Positions 23,454 to 33,290 of a DNA stretch of 50,822 nucleotides are shown here, piece after piece; position 1 is the stretch's first letter, and each line of letters begins with the position of its first letter. The notes beneath the pieces were generated by a model that was given only the letters and a program-made list of their open reading frames with translations, searched no databases and was not told the DNA's origin. The position numbers and the translations under genes are program-made. The DNA lies in NCBI GenBank assembly GCA_033557835.1, contig JAWQRO010000175.1, positions 1 to 50,822 on the forward strand, read 5' to 3'. This DNA comes from Helochares maculicollis (lineage: Eukaryota; Arthropoda; Insecta; Coleoptera; Hydrophilidae).

Positions 23454-24429
23454 TTGGGTTGGGAACTAAGTAATTGCGGGTTTCACTCATAGAATAGAAT
23501 TTTTAGGTTTGCAGACGCAGTTCAAATGTAAAACACATTTTGCTATTTGATAGTTGGCAATTTAGCTGTCAATCAGTAAAAAAACTTTTTGATCGGTTGC
23601 GTAGTTTTCGTTTGGCCTTTGTTGAAAAATAGAAAATCAAACAACTTGGCTATGTTGAAAAACTCGATACATGGGTTCCTCACGAATTGAAAGAACCGCA
23701 TTTAACGCAACGCATTAACAGCTGCAATTTGCCAAAGAAACGTAATGAAAATGATGCATTTTTAACACGACTGATAACTGGCGATGAAAAATGGGTTGTT
23801 TACAACAATATCAAGAGGAAAAGATCGTGGAGCAGGCCAGGTGAACAAACTCAAACAACATCAAAAGCTGATATTTACCAAAAGAAAGTTTCGTTATTCG
23901 TTTGTTGGGATTACAAAGGAATTGTCTATTGTGAACTCTTACCACCCAACCTAACGATCAATTCTGATGTCTACATTGAACAACTAACGAAAGTAAACAA
24001 TGCAGTTGAAGAAAAGCGGTCCGATTTGACAAATCAAAAAGCTGTTGTATTCCATCATGACAATGCAAGGCCAAGTACATCTTTGGTCACTCTGCAAAAA
24101 TTATTGGAGCTTGGTTGGGATATTTTGCCACATCCACCATATAGTCCTGACCTTGCTCCATCTGATTACTTTTAGTTTTGAACTTTACAAAACTCCTTGA
24201 ATGGTAACAAAATCAATAATGATGATGGTGTCAAATCGTACCTGATTCAGTTTTTTGCTAATAAAAACCAGAAGTTTAATGAATGTGGGATTATGATGCT
24301 GCCTGAAAGATGGTAATTGGTCATTGCTCAAAATGGGCAATACATTAGAGAATAAAGTTATTTAGTTCCATGAAAAAATTGTCTTTGATTTTCTAAAAAA
24401 TATTCGCAATTACTTAGTTGCCAACCCAA
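23454..24429 (+). mobile_element. internally deleted mariner (copy 5)
   Basis: This is a 976-bp element flanked by TA duplications (23452-23453 and 24430-24431). The terminal inverted repeats are nearly perfect: left ttgggttgggaactaagtaa, right the inverse of ttgggttggcaactaagtaa, both continuing ttgcg. It is about 0.3 kb shorter than a full mariner, and the missing part is the N-terminal coding region. Ends of this type with a VPHELxE transposase are, from memory, typical of the mellifera subfamily. Confidence 0.92.
23642..24346 (+). pseudogene. mariner transposase, catalytic half only (copy 5)
   Basis: The readable frame begins at LGYVEKLDTWVPHELKE (about 23645) and runs uninterrupted to a TAG at 24173. 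It contains ITGDEKWVVYNN (first Asp at 23783), VFHHDNARPS (second Asp) and HPPYSPDLAPSDYF (third Asp 35 residues on). The DD34D triad and spacing are therefore intact. The DNA-binding N-terminal half is deleted: only a short stretch of 5' sequence remains before this point. After the stop, NSLNGNKINNDDGVKSYL and MMLPERW mark the C-terminus, ending near AQNGQYI. The long clean frame suggests a fairly recent copy. It could not bind ends on its own. Confidence 0.9.
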
Positions 24430-24431
24430 TA

Positions 24432-25079
24432 TTTTATATATTCATTATATGGTCATAGTATTAATATCAGTTATCCTTTGAATTCACATATACATGACTA
24501 CAATTCAAAGCATTGTAATGAATGAGTCCTAATTTTATAAGTTACTACTCTGGCTAAAATGTGAACTATTAAACAGATCAATTTTTTATCGTCAATCCAG
24601 GCAGAGCTAAGACATTTTCATATAATTCAATAATTAAGTGAAGATTTTTCTTTTAAGGCATTTAATTTATAATTGAAAAGAGTGTCTAAGGATTTTACTT
24701 GGCGGCGATTAGGAAACGCTGTGTTTTTTGTGCTATGGGCTAATTGTGGAAACTACTACGAACATATATCTGGGAGACTAATGAATGATTGAATGCCTGC
24801 TAAATTTTCTAGTAATTGCCTTCACAAGCTGAGATTTAAAGATTTTTGTCTATTAAAATATGTCTTCAAGTGTATCACTTTCAACAACAAACCAGTTCTT
24901 TTATTAATTCACCCATCAATTTATCCAGTGAATAATTCAATTAAAGTATAGTCAAATATGGGTCATGAAATTTTGAAATAATTATCCCTGAGTATCAGTA
25001 CGACTTTTTATGTCGTTGGCATTTTATTTTTACGGGAGAAACTCATTTCGAGTCGATGAAATCGAATCACTTTTGTTAT
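24432..25079. other. AT-rich non-coding DNA
   Basis: The first tens of bases may belong to the LINE interrupted by copy 5. Otherwise nothing is recognisable. Confidence 0.45.
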
Positions 25080-26160
25080 ATTTTGATTACAGTAGATCAC
25101 ATTGTATTCTCGTCGCTCTCTCGTTCCCACAAGTTCCGTCTGATGCTGTGATCTTTTGATTTATGCGATCGTGTGACACTCGATAATAAATAATTCTTCC
25201 GAAGGCATTCGTGGATCGCGGGGCATCCAAACGCAATCCGATATTATTGTGCGTGTCTATTTCAAGACCGTCACACAACGAACGCGCAATAATTAAAGCT
25301 CGTATATGTAATATGGCGATGCGAAATCAAAAAGGAAGATCAAAAAGCGAGCGAAATATGGCCGAAGAGCCGTACAAACGCACATATTTATTTCTTATGA
25401 TATATCTGCGATGCCCGGCAGTAATATCGTCAGTGGCAAGAGCTGTCTGGGTAGCACATGGCCTACTATAATGATCGGGAGTTTTTGTTTGTCGCAGTAA
25501 AAATTCGTTCGTTTGGTGGTGGGTGGTCTATCAGAATGTTTATTGCACACACGCTCGCTGGGATGGATGGTGATTATTCCCGACATCCAGTCGGCCGGGA
25601 CGCTGCCTTGGGTGCTCGATCGGAAATTGTATGTGTAAAGTACGGGGGAGGGCGCGGGAAATAAATTTTGATTCCGCCAGGAGCAGCGAAAATTTCCGAT
25701 AAAATCAAACTTTCCTCCGCCAATGTTTCAATTTTCAAGTGGCGCTTCCTCTGCTCTAATTCATAAACAGTGTTTTCAGCAAGTCAATTGGTTTATATAC
25801 ATTTCCACTCAAGCTACTTATATCGGTCGGGTTTCGCGCTAACTTGGCTCGTGCGGCCGGCGGCGGTAAGGGCCGGTTTCGCGCCAACTCTTCCGGTTAT
25901 AAATCGGAGATATCTGTCAATTGCAATGAAATCCTGTTTGTTTTCCCGGGCATTTGTACAGGTAATTGAGTATGGGTTTTGTGGAACAGTTTGGATTGAC
26001 GTTATTGTTATTGCGGTATTTTATGCTCTCGTTGAATCTATCGAGTTATAAACTGCTTTAATTCTTCATTTTCAAGTGCCCCGCTGGATATTTCGTTTCG
26101 TTCGGAACTCGAAACTGAAAATGACGTCTATACAGCTACAGTTTTATGCGGTTTCAGGAT
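25080..26160. other. GC-richer, transposon-free island
   Basis: Several overlapping frames of 63-93 codons occur on both strands (25211-25471 +, 25395-25586 -, 25770-26051 +), as expected for GC-richer DNA, and none has a recognisable domain. No repeat or transposon is seen. It is possibly conserved host sequence. Confidence 0.4.
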
Positions 26161-27249
26161 TCTGTTGGAGATATGGCTGTACCAGTGCGGTTTTGATGCG
26201 TATTTAAACTTTAGATAGAAATATAGGAGTCTATTTCACTTTTATATTGTTTTCTCTGTGCACTGCTGAAAATGCAATGACTTTTGTGAAGTGTCGACTG
26301 AGCATTTTTAATTATCTTTTATTGACTATTCCCACTAATATTTCGAAGTCTATACACATTTTGACAAATTTTATGTATATTATCTTTTTACGTAAATGAG
26401 CTAATGTAACTTTTACACAGATTATTTACACCTAAGTTTCATAGCCGATGTTGAACTACACCATCATTCTTCATTGTGTGACTCTACTACCACAGCTATG
26501 AAAAACAGCTACCAAATTTGTCTGTAAAATTTTATACACATTTTCTTCTAATTAAGCCCAACCTATCTACTTTTGCAATATTTCGATTCTATGTTAATTA
26601 ACAAAGTTTTTCAAACGATCAACATATCGTAATAAATGGAGCAAAGGAAAGCAATGAGGAACAAGTACATAAAGGTAAACTAAAACTTCATAATACAGCT
26701 GTACTTTTTCCACATTTACAACACACAATTGATAGACATAAGTGGTCATTTTGGGGTTAGGTAGAGAGACAAAAAATTAATTAACAAGTTAAGGATGCAT
26801 TGAAAAGATGCTGCGTTTGCTTCCAGCAATGCTTAATGTCATCGCATGTAAGGACTTCAGCTAGATAAGATGGTTTTACGATAGGAAAATACAGGATAAA
26901 TTTTCTATCTCGGTAGTGCCACAAGGACAAGTTTATGAAAAGTTTGCTCATATTAAGTTTTTTCCAACAGGTTCTTATGATCTGATGTTGCGATTCTTTG
27001 TGGTATGTTGTTCATTTATGGTTCCTTATATTTGTACCTTGATTACTTTGACTATATTACTTTACTTTGACATGTAATCAATTGGAGTATTTGTGGGTGT
27101 GAAATCGATGCCTTATCGTTGACATTTTTAATGCAGTGTATTAGAAAACACAGCTATTTTCTCTTCATATAGACAATTATTTATTTATTCTATTTAGATT
27201 AATGATAAACTACTTGCTACTATTGTAGCTAGTGGTGAATTACTGTCTT

Positions 27250-27252
<3 letters not shown>
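26161..27252. other. AT-rich non-coding DNA
   Basis: I see no gene, RNA or recognisable element. Confidence 0.5.

Positions 27253-27312
<60 letters not shown>
27253..27312. repeat. (AT)30 microsatellite
   Basis: Thirty uninterrupted AT dinucleotides (60 bp). The perfect array is likely length-polymorphic and self-complementary, so it could extrude as a cruciform. Confidence 0.98.
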
Positions 27313-27315
<3 letters not shown>

Positions 27316-27879
27316 TTACTCGCAAACGTTCTATTTCATTTCTATTTCATAATTGTGGAACCATTAATTTTATAAGCTTCTGCAAACTTATCTTCATATA
27401 CAAGAAAGTTATTCCAATAAAATTGATGCAGTTTTATAACCAGAACGACTTTGATATTAGTCAGAAACATTGATTTTCCTCAAATATTGAATAAGCGTTA
27501 ATTTAAAAGTATTACAATGTTTATAGCCAACAGTTTCGGTAAGCACTGGTTTTGCTATAAACTTTGTCAATTGATCGTTATTCAATACATACATCTACAA
27601 GGGAAAACTAATTTTATTATTTTTACCATACATGCAAATGTATTTATACCGATTTATAACTGTGGTATTGTTACGATTTCTACGGGTTCGTCATTTAATC
27701 TTGAACTATAATTTCTACTTACATTTATTTATATCATACATGAGTGCTGCTAATGCTCTACTGATCTGTTTTGGCAGAGACCTCAACTACCCCTGTCTCT
27801 TTCATCTTGTCCTTCTTGGATCGTCTTGTACAGAAAGGTTTTCAAGAGCTTTACTCAGAGTTTCGTGGAAAACCGCTTA
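27313..27879. other. AT-rich non-coding DNA
   Basis: Overlapping frames at 27517-27711 and 27632-27880 (+) have no recognisable domain. Confidence 0.45.
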
Positions 27880-28040
27880 AACTTTCATGACCCTCGTGAT
27901 TGTTACCAAGAACTTACTGATGTTGGAGTACGTTGCGCCCGCCCATATTTAATGCATACACATCATTAATGATGATATTTTAATGCAACAACTGCTATTT
28001 CCTTGTCGATATTCAACATGATTTATTAGGGTTAAGTCTG
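27880..28040. repeat. dispersed repeat pair, copy 1
   Basis: Shares several blocks in the same order with 42880-43040: ttcatgaccctcgtgatt versus ttcacgacccttgcaatt, agtacgtt, then acatca-taa-gatga and a final tgatttatta. It lies just downstream (minus sense) of the Bel/Pao-like gag relic, so it may be part of that element. Confidence 0.45.
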
Positions 28041-28173
28041 TTAAATCATAGCTATATTTTGGTTTTAGAAGCGACGGATATCTACGTTGCTGTAAAATAG
28101 GTGTATGCTAAGCTTTATCACTTTAGCTTAAGCAATCTGTGCGCCATCGTAGTTTCTCTGCCCTTACTAATCT
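28041..28173. other. short spacer
   Basis: I see nothing recognisable between the dispersed repeat and the gag-like frame. Confidence 0.4.
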
Positions 28174-28500
28174 TTAACTAGGAAGTAGTTCTGATACCTT
28201 TTTGTTTCTTAAACTTACTTCCTTTGCACGTCGTAACGTCCGGTAAATATTGTTTTCGAAATTCTCAATAGCTTCGGTACTATCGGCATTTTCCACAGAA
28301 TCTATCTTTAATTGGATAGCCAAAAATTCTTCTAGTAGCCATTCTACCCTTTTTAACTTATTATGAACATCAATGACTGACGCGCTAGAATGGCATGTAT
28401 CTAAAAAGTTTATAATTTTGTGGAAGGATTTCTTTCCATATAGGTACGTTGTTTTTTTTGTGTGAATTAAATTGTCGATCTCTGCGTGCACCTGAGCCAT
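28174..28500 (-). pseudogene. Bel/Pao-like gag N-terminal fragment
   Basis: A minus-strand frame of 108 codons starts at an ATG (28498-28500) and stops at 28174. It reads like the helical start of Bel/Pao gag polyproteins, the region usually annotated DUF1759: KIINFLDTCHSS, then LKRVEWLLEEFLAIQLKI, then EAIENFENNIYRTLRRAKE. The leucine/glutamate heptad-like spacing suggests coiled helices that would help assemble the capsid. Nothing of capsid, protease or reverse transcriptase follows on the minus strand, so it is a stub. The family call rests on pattern memory and is moderate; a host coiled-coil exon is the alternative. Confidence 0.5.
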
Positions 28501-29570
28501 GGCGTACCTACTCTAGGCAAATCCTATACTAAAATTTAAATAAAATATGCCTTTACTAAAATATATGCTTCACTAGCATTCAAATTAAGACGCGTTTTTC
28601 AATCAATTAGTATAAATACCAAATTGGAGCAATGCAAACAAAGTGGAAGTGTAATTTGGTAAGGACTGACCGCTTGGTTTTCGTGTTGCCAAGTTTCGGA
28701 GAAGACGTAGATCCAGCTTTCCAGTTTTGCTGTTGGTAGGTGGGATCAAAACTGGTGGCGCTTTAGAGGTAGAACCCCAAATTGGAAAACGCAGGTTAGC
28801 CAAACATCAAGGCCTACCGACTTTTTAAATTATCCTCCGAAACTCCGGGAACGGATCTGGGTGCCGAGTCCCTCTCTCTCGCTCTCGTCGCGGGTCTCGG
28901 TCTCTTTTTGGGTTCGAGTGAAAAAGAGAAAAGAAGAGTCAGATTGGCGCCGGCTTCCGATGGATTCCGGGGACAGCCAAACAAGAATTGGTTGGATAAA
29001 GTAAAGAGAAGAGACGAAGATTTGACAGCAACCCCCACATCTTCAAGGCGAGACTAGAGCCCCGGGGAGGTTAAGTTAGAGCGTAGAATTTACCAGTCTT
29101 GTGTTAGGTCGAATTGCGGATCCGCATGTGTAGGTTTTTTTGTGTACTGAGTAGGCAGCTTGTCTCAGGGGCCCGCGACGGATGTGCTGTCACCGGTGAT
29201 CAATTTGTTTATTAATTTGTACTTGCTTTCTACGCAAATATATTCTTAACCTCATTAAATGAGCTGTTATTGCTTTACCCTACCGAATTGAGTTTGTCCC
29301 TCGCGACCTTTGCGTCCCAACCTTCAATTGCCACACCAATTTCCGCCTACTTTTTGGGGTTCATTCGTCACTAGAGTTGTCCAAAATCCAACATTAAGTC
29401 GGCAAGAGACAAATGTTTTCTAAATTTTCACCATTCTTTTCAGTTTGGACCAATATCCGTTGTGTATTCCAGCATAATTCTTCTTGTAGGACCAAAATGT
29501 TTAAGTTTCAGACCAATCTGTCTTCAAATTCCGGACCAATCTGGCTCGATGGACCAAATGTTGGGAACTC
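28501..29570 (-). other. probable LTR/leader of the Bel/Pao-like element
   Basis: This mixed, partly GC-rich stretch lies upstream (minus sense) of the gag frame. On the minus strand tttggggttc occurs near 28775, and on the plus strand ttttggggttc occurs near 29355. These resemble the tail of primer-binding regions in insect LTR elements and point in opposite directions. Between 29446 and 29560 the motif ggaccaa (ttggtcc on the minus strand), or agaccaa, recurs about five times, followed by tgttggga, an LTR-boundary-like string. I cannot fix the LTR edges. Part of the region could be GC-richer host DNA. Confidence 0.3.
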
Positions 29571-30363
29571 CAATGATCCAGTAATAGTACGTCTTAATAG
29601 ACTTATATAATAATATAATGGAATTTATAAACTATATATAACTTCTTACTACATCTGCTGTATTAGTACCTGTATATATATATACTTTGGTTGTCCCTAC
29701 AACTCGTCCTAAGGGTTGTGAGGTGCCTGGCATTACGGTAGGGTACCAAACTTAGTTATTATATTCATGCAGAATGGATGAATACCCAAAATAGTTTAAA
29801 ATAGACTCAAGGTCTCTCAACTCATAAAATGTAGAAAACTAATTCCTTTTCCCGAAATTGTGACATGTATTTTGAATTTTTACTTGTTAGAAAATTTTAT
29901 CAACATTTATCAATTTAGTAAGTTTTTTTATCATACATGCAAATTGTCAAGCAATTTATACAAATATGGAAGAATTTCAGCTTAACAATGATATGGATGA
30001 CGTCTTTGGGAAACGATACTCTTGATATTTTGGTCCTTTCGAATCAAGGTTTCTTTGTAAGTGTATGAAATATTATAATAATCTTGCTAGAATGGTTGCA
30101 TCGAAACAAAGTTGTAATTCTGAAATTATATTTTTGCGCTTTTCAATGTTCAGTATGTTAAGTGCATTCAGACACATTCAATTAGTTCGTGTGCTAGATA
30201 CGGCGAAGATGCATATACCAAAAATAGGATAGAATTGAAAAAAATAAAATTATTTGGCAGAATTGATTTAAATTGAATCAACCAATTATCTTGCTGCAAT
30301 ATCTCCATTTAATAAAACATTTTTGCAATGTAGACATAGTTTGAAAATATCCAACTGTTCACG
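29571..30363. other. AT-rich non-coding DNA
   Basis: No gene is seen. A tatatatata run near 29676 is the only small feature. Confidence 0.45.
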
Positions 30364-30508
30364 TTAGATGAACTTAGGTTATATCAGGCCAAATTAGTTC
30401 AGGCCACGTCAGGCCAGTTCAGTTCAGGACAGATCAGGTCAGGTCAGGTCAGGTCAGCTTTTGTCACATCAGGTCAGGTCAGCTTAGGTCACATCAGGTC
30501 AGGTCAAA
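30364..30508 (+). repeat. interstitial TCAGG pentamer array (telomere-like)
   Basis: The 145 bases divide into 29 consecutive pentamers without a single register shift. Twelve are exactly TCAGG (at 30384, 30399, 30409, 30424, four in a row from 30434, 30469, 30474, 30494 and 30499). Most others differ by one or two bases (TCAGC, TCACA, TTAGG, TCAGT, CCAGT). TCAGG is the known telomeric repeat of many beetles, replacing the general insect TTAGG. The array is diverged, so it is old. It abuts an R1-clade LINE relic on its right side. Confidence 0.85.
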
Positions 30509-31030
30509 AGAACCGACAGAATTGCAAAATAAGACAGCCAATAACTAGAGTGGGGAGAAGATTAGAAAGGAAAAGAGCTATAAATAAGTGGCAGAGTTTG
30601 TAGAAGCAGGAAACTGAGAAGGCGACGCTGACAAAGGCACAAGAAGTGAAAAAGTTGTACTTTAGGAAGTTTAAAGAGCCGAACTATTACATAATCCAGT
30701 TTTTGAGAGGTCATTGTAGTTTCGGCTCATACTCACATAGAATAGGCAGGAGAGATACCGATATCTGTATCTACTGCTATGAAGAAGTCGATGATCCACA
30801 CTATGTCTTGGAAAAATGCAGACGCTGGAAGTGAGAAAAAGAGAAACTCGACGGTAGCATAAGAGTCGAAATAAAAATTCACAACTGAGCACAACATATG
30901 CTAAAGAGTGAAAACAACTGGAAGTTAATAGCAGGACTTATGAAGCAATAAAGAGAGCTAGACGGGAAAGAGAAACAGCAGGTTATATAGAGAAACTAGG
31001 AGATGCTAAATCCTACATACCCCTTGACGA
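30509..31030 (+). pseudogene. R1-clade non-LTR retrotransposon, 3' end of ORF2
   Basis: The frame 30646-30834 and flanking sequence encode the C-terminus of an R1-clade endonuclease/reverse transcriptase polyprotein. In order: WQSL-stop-KQETEKATLTK, YFRKFKEPNYYIIQFLRGH, FGSYSHRIGRRDTDICIYC, then a C-x2-C-x7-H-x5-C knuckle closing with EKCRRW. The tail after a stop (MLKSENNWKLIAGLMKQ) matches the usual end of these proteins. Reverse transcriptase and endonuclease are absent, as in a 5'-truncated insertion. The sequence lies between a TCAGG array and a second degenerate pentamer run. Telomere-targeted SART/TRAS elements belong to this clade, but a clade-level match does not prove that kinship. 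Confidence 0.75.
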
Positions 31031-31065
31031 TCAGCTCAGTTCAAATCAGCTCAACTTGAGTCACT
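31031..31065 (+). repeat. degenerate TCAGG-like pentamers on the 3' side of the LINE
   Basis: Seven pentamers in register: TCAGC, TCAGT, TCAAA, TCAGC, TCAAC, TTGAG, TCACT. None is perfect, but the same variant words occur in the array at 30364-30508. If real, the LINE sits inside a former telomere-like tract. Confidence 0.45.
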
Positions 31066-32399
31066 ATTTTTAAGTAAAACGCTGATTTAGTTCACATATC
31101 TTGATCTATTAACTATAACTATAAACAGCCCAAGATATACATTTAATAACAGAACTCGCTTAAAATCATGAGAGAGTGTTGATCTTGAGAATATGAATGG
31201 GTACGAATTATTTTATGGCGGCTTAAAGAAAAATATTTCACTTTCAAAAATCCTTACCATGTCTTGCCTATTTTGGTGACATATTCGCACAAATTTGAAC
31301 TTCACTACACTGCTCTTAGCTTTAATAGCATTCAGTTGATGCTTCTTCGACACACTCGAACAAGATTTTAACTAAAATTAGCCATTTTGTGCCCACAAAG
31401 GATATACGTTAATCTAAAATTTAATATCTGTTCATAAATATTTAGCTTCATTAACCCCACGTTTTCAAGTAACTATTAAAAATATTACATATCAACCATA
31501 ACTACAACTAGCCTTGCTTATAAATTGTTTAATACTATATAAATCTATTTTATTTTTAAATTTGTTCACTTTTACGTGCTGTTATTTTTACAATTTTACA
31601 TTCAGAGATTTATATTTGATTTCGTGAATTCTGTCGATAAAACAACAACAAAAAGTGCATTTAAGGACTCAAATGGTGTGGACCTGATATTCGTTTACTA
31701 CTTCAACTAAACAGCATACGAAGCCTGCGGTAGCCTTTACTGGTTTAATTATATAAGTATAGAAACAAGAAAAAATGCCCATATAACACATTTTGCTATG
31801 GAGTTCATCGTTATCGTACAATTTTGACTATAATCACAATCAGGAAGAAACATTCAAAATATGACAAACGAATGTCAAGAAAAGCAATAGCTTAAAGAAG
31901 AAAAAACTCGTATTGTCCAGTAATATTTCACTGGATACTTTTATTTGTAGGCGTATGCATGCATGTGTCGAGGAGAGTCGCTCCAGATTTTTCGATTAAT
32001 ACTTGTACAGTACAAGAAACCAAGTTAAGAACTCCCACTCTCGATCCCCGACATCCACATCGTCATCGACGGAGACATATTGATCTAAATTTAGTTGTGG
32101 CAGATAAAGTTTAGTACATCTTCAGTAATAAAATAAGAAATAACTATACAGTGTTAGAGGCGATGAAAAGCCATAATAAAATTACTCTTTAATGGAGACA
32201 TCATATCCTAATGTGATACTGGATTTTCGTATTATTTTTACAGCGGTATTGCTGTATACCTCGTAAAATTAACCATAAATCGTTTTACGGTTATGATTTC
32301 TACGATTCCGTTATCTTTGGTGAATATAAAAAGCTCGAATTGAGCCAGTCGTATCACTAAACTTAAAAACACTATTATTTGACGATCTGGAGTCGTTTA
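31066..32399. other. AT-rich non-coding DNA
   Basis: I see no gene or recognisable element. Confidence 0.5.
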
Positions 32400-33290
32400 A
32401 CCAACACTGAATTTTCAAAGCGACGTTAAAATAATGCAGTGCATTTTAAACGACTTAAATCAAGCGCTTCTGCTGCAGAAACATACACATTTTTATCATT
32501 TTTCCTGGGAATAAATCACGTCCAGGCAAATCCTGTCTATATATTCGGAGATAGAGCGAGGGTAACTCGATGATTGCATCCATAGGCTTGTTAAAAGGGT
32601 ACGGTCCAATGCATTCGATGATTCAATAAGAGCTTCTCTAACCGATAGATGCCCAAGCGATGCTCCCCAAAGGGTTTATGGTCCGAAAACGATTGATGAG
32701 AGCCTTGTTAGCGCTGTAATATGTATTTTCGACCTAAGGATCGAGTTGATTTTATGGTTTCCCTATTTGCTCTGTGTAGATTTGCTCGGTGTTCACGTAG
32801 CCCAAGAACGCAGCTCTCCGGTTGAATCCGGCATGTAGAACCCCCGCAATAATAACATCTACAGGTTTCCTTTCTGCCCCTTGACCTGACTCGCAATTTA
32901 TAGAACCGCATCAATTCCTCACGTTCTTTTATTGAGTCACTTAAAAGAGACGGCGAGCAGCAAAGTATCCGGAAGTATCTGTATCCAAACGGAAGCGAAA
33001 GGGATCGCTGCCCATACGTCGCGACGCGTCTATCGTGATTTTTCAACCCTCAACTTCCTTATTCAGGGGCTATCGTGGCGAAGGGGATCTTCTTAGTTTG
33101 GCTCTTCGCCTGGGGTCAATTGAAGTGCGGTCGTTAAGAGTTTATAGACGATTTTTCCTGTCGATTCAATTCGAGACTGCATCAATTTTCCAGCACGAGA
33201 GTACAATTGCTTCTCGATTTTATAAAGCATCCAACTATGTTGAAGATTTACTTTCAAATAGCGGAAAGAAAAATACTGACGTATAAAAGA
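32400..33290. other. GC-richer, transposon-free island
   Basis: Two sizeable frames lie here on opposite strands: 32708-33046 (-, 112 codons, basic, no recognisable domain) and 33035-33286 (+, 83 codons). Neither resembles a known family. No repeats are seen. It is possibly conserved host DNA. Confidence 0.35.

Noticed and set aside
32006..32020. Near-palindrome cttgtacagtacaag as an operator-like site
   Set aside because: A single short near-palindrome in AT-rich eukaryotic DNA carries little evidence.
32708..33046. A 112-codon basic minus-strand frame in a GC-richer island
   Set aside because: No recognisable domain; other frames are open across the same stretch.
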